DNA from: JAVBQU01 sp031548675
Lineage (GTDB): Bacteria; Bacteroidota; Bacteroidia; Bacteroidales; P3
Direction: 5' to 3'
Assembly: GCA_031548675.1 (NCBI GenBank)
Contig: JAVBQU010000052.1
Coordinates: forward strand, 1 to 7,870
Length of the DNA: 7,870 bases
The position numbers and the translations under genes were made by a program. The number at the start of each line of letters is the position of its first letter. Position 1 is the stretch's first letter. Under the pieces are notes generated by a model that was not told the DNA's origin, did no database searches, and was given only the letters and a program-made list of their open reading frames with translations. This document shows, one piece after another, positions 6,946 through 7,870 of this stretch.

Positions 6946-7652
6946 TGTTGATGGGTATTATTATTAGTCGTAAAAATATGCTGGCAGTATTTATTATCAA
7001 GCCCTTCGGTATCGATTTCAAATCCCATTTCTTTGGCTTTTTCATCCGAAAACTTTTCTAAGGCAGCAAATCGCTCCGTTGCTCCCGTTACTTCAAAAAT
7101 CTGCTGTAACTCATCTAACGATTCTTGGGGTATTTTCCGCAAAATTCCGGGTCCTTCTTTACCCAGATTTCCACCCAAGCGGTCGTAAATATCTTCCGAA
7201 TTTTCCAACACCCATGCGAAAGTAGGTCCTTGTTCGGGATGAAATTTGGGCTCCATTACCGATGGATGGATGCAGTAGCCGTATTCTAAAATCCATTTCC
7301 CGATGGTACGTTTGATAGCCAACTGCTGGCGTCCTTTCTCCGATTCGGCAAAATATCCGGTGTCTTGTGACAAAGCACGAAGGGCAGAAATTACCAATCC
7401 GCAGGTATTCCCTCTCGGGCAGCGGGTTTTACAAGACATACATTCGCCGCAATACCAAATAGTTTCGCTCTTCAGCAACTCGATAAGCGCATTTTCATCG
7501 TAGGTTTGTAAACTATCGGCTATTTGACGGGGGTCGTAGTTGTAAAAAGAGGCAGCGGGACAAATAGCAGTGCATGTACCGCAGTTGATGCAGGCTTTCA
7601 GACCTTCCTGAAAGCGGACATCTTGTTTCAACCTGTCGAATAATTTTCCCAT
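6942..7652 (-). CDS. HdrC-like protein with two 4Fe-4S clusters, first gene of the cluster
   Basis: This 236-residue soluble protein carries two ferredoxin motifs, C21-C24-C27-C31 (CINCGTCTAICP) and C68-C71-C74-C78 (CGECMSCKTRCPRG), the HdrC arrangement. The segment between them contains the FYNYDPRQIA stretch common in HdrC. Residues from about 95 to 236 have no further cluster motif and extend it well beyond a minimal HdrC. It has no signal peptide or membrane helix and should act in the cytoplasm, passing electrons to or from the HdrB-like protein encoded by the overlapping next gene. The start is the first ATG in the frame; upstream is an A/T-rich leader with no strong Shine-Dalgarno sequence. 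It is the first gene after the only long upstream region, so the promoter of the whole cluster probably lies just ahead of it. The stop TGA is shared with the HdrB-like start. Confidence 0.92.
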   Translation of the reverse strand: MGKLFDRLKQDVRFQEGLKACINCGTCTAICPAASFYNYDPRQIADSLQTYDENALIELLKSETIWYCGECMSCKTRCPRGNTCGLVISALRALSQDTGYFAESEKGRQQLAIKRTIGKWILEYGYCIHPSVMEPKFHPEQGPTFAWVLENSEDIYDRLGGNLGKEGPGILRKIPQESLDELQQIFEVTGATERFAALEKFSDEKAKEMGFEIDTEGLDNKYCQHIFTTNNNTHQQ

Positions 7653-7677
7653 AATTGTTTAATTTATTAAGAAAACA

Positions 7678-7685
7678 CAAAATTA
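7678..7685 (-). promoter_or_regulatory. Putative Bacteroidetes-type -7 promoter element for the redox cluster
   Basis: Read on the minus strand, 7685-7678 is TAATTTTG, an exact match to the Bacteroidetes -7 consensus TAnnTTTG recognised by their primary sigma factor. It lies 25 bases before the first ATG, giving a leader of about 20 bases if transcription starts around 7672. I see no good TTTG/TTG -33 element about 20 bases further upstream, so the promoter is either weak or helped by an activator. An 8-base match in AT-rich DNA can arise by chance. Confidence 0.45.
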
Positions 7686-7713
7686 CAGATTAATTGATTT
7701 GCTTGTTGTTTTT

Positions 7714-7737
7714 AAAAAGTGAAATATTTCACCTTTT
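7714..7737. promoter_or_regulatory. CRP/FNR-like palindromic operator candidate upstream of the cluster
   Basis: Positions 7719-7732 read GTGAAATATTTCAC, a perfect 14-base palindrome. It extends to 24 bases (7714-7737) with one mismatched pair, since A-tract and T-tract flanks also pair. GTGA-N6-TCAC has the same form as the core half-sites of CRP-family regulators. The centre is about 53 bases before the inferred transcription start, within the range used by activators of this superfamily. Which regulator binds is not shown; the fit to a redox-related operon is suggestive only. Confidence 0.5.
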
Positions 7738-7870
7738 GGATAAAATGAGCTTCTTGAAAGATTCAAATCAAGGGAAATATTATCAAAATGAAAAATATAG
7801 ACTGAATAAAGCAATTTGATTGCTTTGCTAGATAAGTAAGTCCATTCAAATTGATAAATAATTTCAAACA
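7738..7870. other. Distal part of the upstream intergenic region, no gene seen
   Basis: The 218 bases from 7653 to the window edge hold no supportable gene on either strand. Apart from the promoter and palindrome annotated separately, the only structure I see in this distal part is the inverted repeat at 7808-7826. The sequence is AT-rich with scattered TTTG motifs, none completing a second clear promoter. Confidence 0.5.
7808..7826. repeat. Small inverted repeat, 8-base arms with 3-base loop
   Basis: AAAGCAAT at 7808-7815 is followed by TTG and the exact reverse complement ATTGCTTT at 7819-7826. On the plus strand the bases that follow (GCTAGATAAG) are not a T-run, so a plus-strand terminator is unlikely. 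On the minus strand a loose T-rich stretch (TATATTTTT) begins about 8 bases after the hairpin, which would be a poor terminator for a gene upstream of the window. It might instead be a regulator site. The stem is A/T-rich and weak. Confidence 0.35.

Noticed and set aside
546..7652. True methanogen-type heterodisulfide reductase
   Set aside because: The GH97 gene, the signal peptides and the promoter style point to Bacteroidota, which do not make CoM/CoB. HdrA is short, and HdrB has a degenerate first site.
1..7870. CRISPR array, tRNA or rRNA gene, insertion sequence
   Set aside because: No regularly spaced direct repeats, no transposase-like frame and no cloverleaf or rRNA sequence that I could recognise on either strand.

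Overview
The window looks like Bacteroidota DNA, most likely Bacteroidales. It is AT-rich. Start codons lack strong Shine-Dalgarno sequences and follow A/T-rich leaders. A perfect match to the Bacteroidetes -7 promoter consensus (TAnnTTTG) lies upstream of the first gene. The predicted signal peptides end just before Gln, as is common in this phylum, and the last gene belongs to glycoside hydrolase family 97, which is characteristic of Bacteroidota. This assignment is inference, because no rRNA or marker gene is present.

All real genes are on the minus strand and are read from high to low coordinates. They look like one transcription unit. The order is a 218-base leader (7653-7870) with a promoter and a CRP-like palindrome; an HdrC-like ferredoxin protein (7652-6942); an HdrB-like protein that overlaps it by 4 bases (6945-5875); a 40-base gap holding an unusual CG-rich double palindrome; a short HdrA/QmoA-like flavoprotein (5834-4818); an unrecognised secreted, probably beta-barrel protein (4802-4077); a small second HdrC-like protein (4029-3691); a secreted TlpA-type thioredoxin with a DUF3738-like C-terminal domain (3679-2483); a membrane-anchored HdrD-like protein (2396-546); and the start of a GH97 glycoside hydrolase (536 to the window edge) that is broken by an in-frame TAA.

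The core is a heterodisulfide-reductase-like electron-transfer system (HdrC, HdrB, HdrA, a second HdrC and a membrane HdrD) in an organism with no reason to make coenzyme M or B. By analogy with Qmo, Hme/DsrMK and HdrDE complexes it probably moves electrons between a cytoplasmic FAD/Fe-S module and the quinone pool through the membrane HdrD. The true substrate cannot be read from the sequence.

The main oddities are: an HdrB whose first CCG cluster site has Ser in place of two of its five Cys while the second site is intact; two exported, AT-richer genes interleaved with the redox genes on either side of the small HdrC; the palindromic element directly before the HdrA start; and the in-frame stop in GH97, after which the conserved GH97 sequence continues in the same frame.
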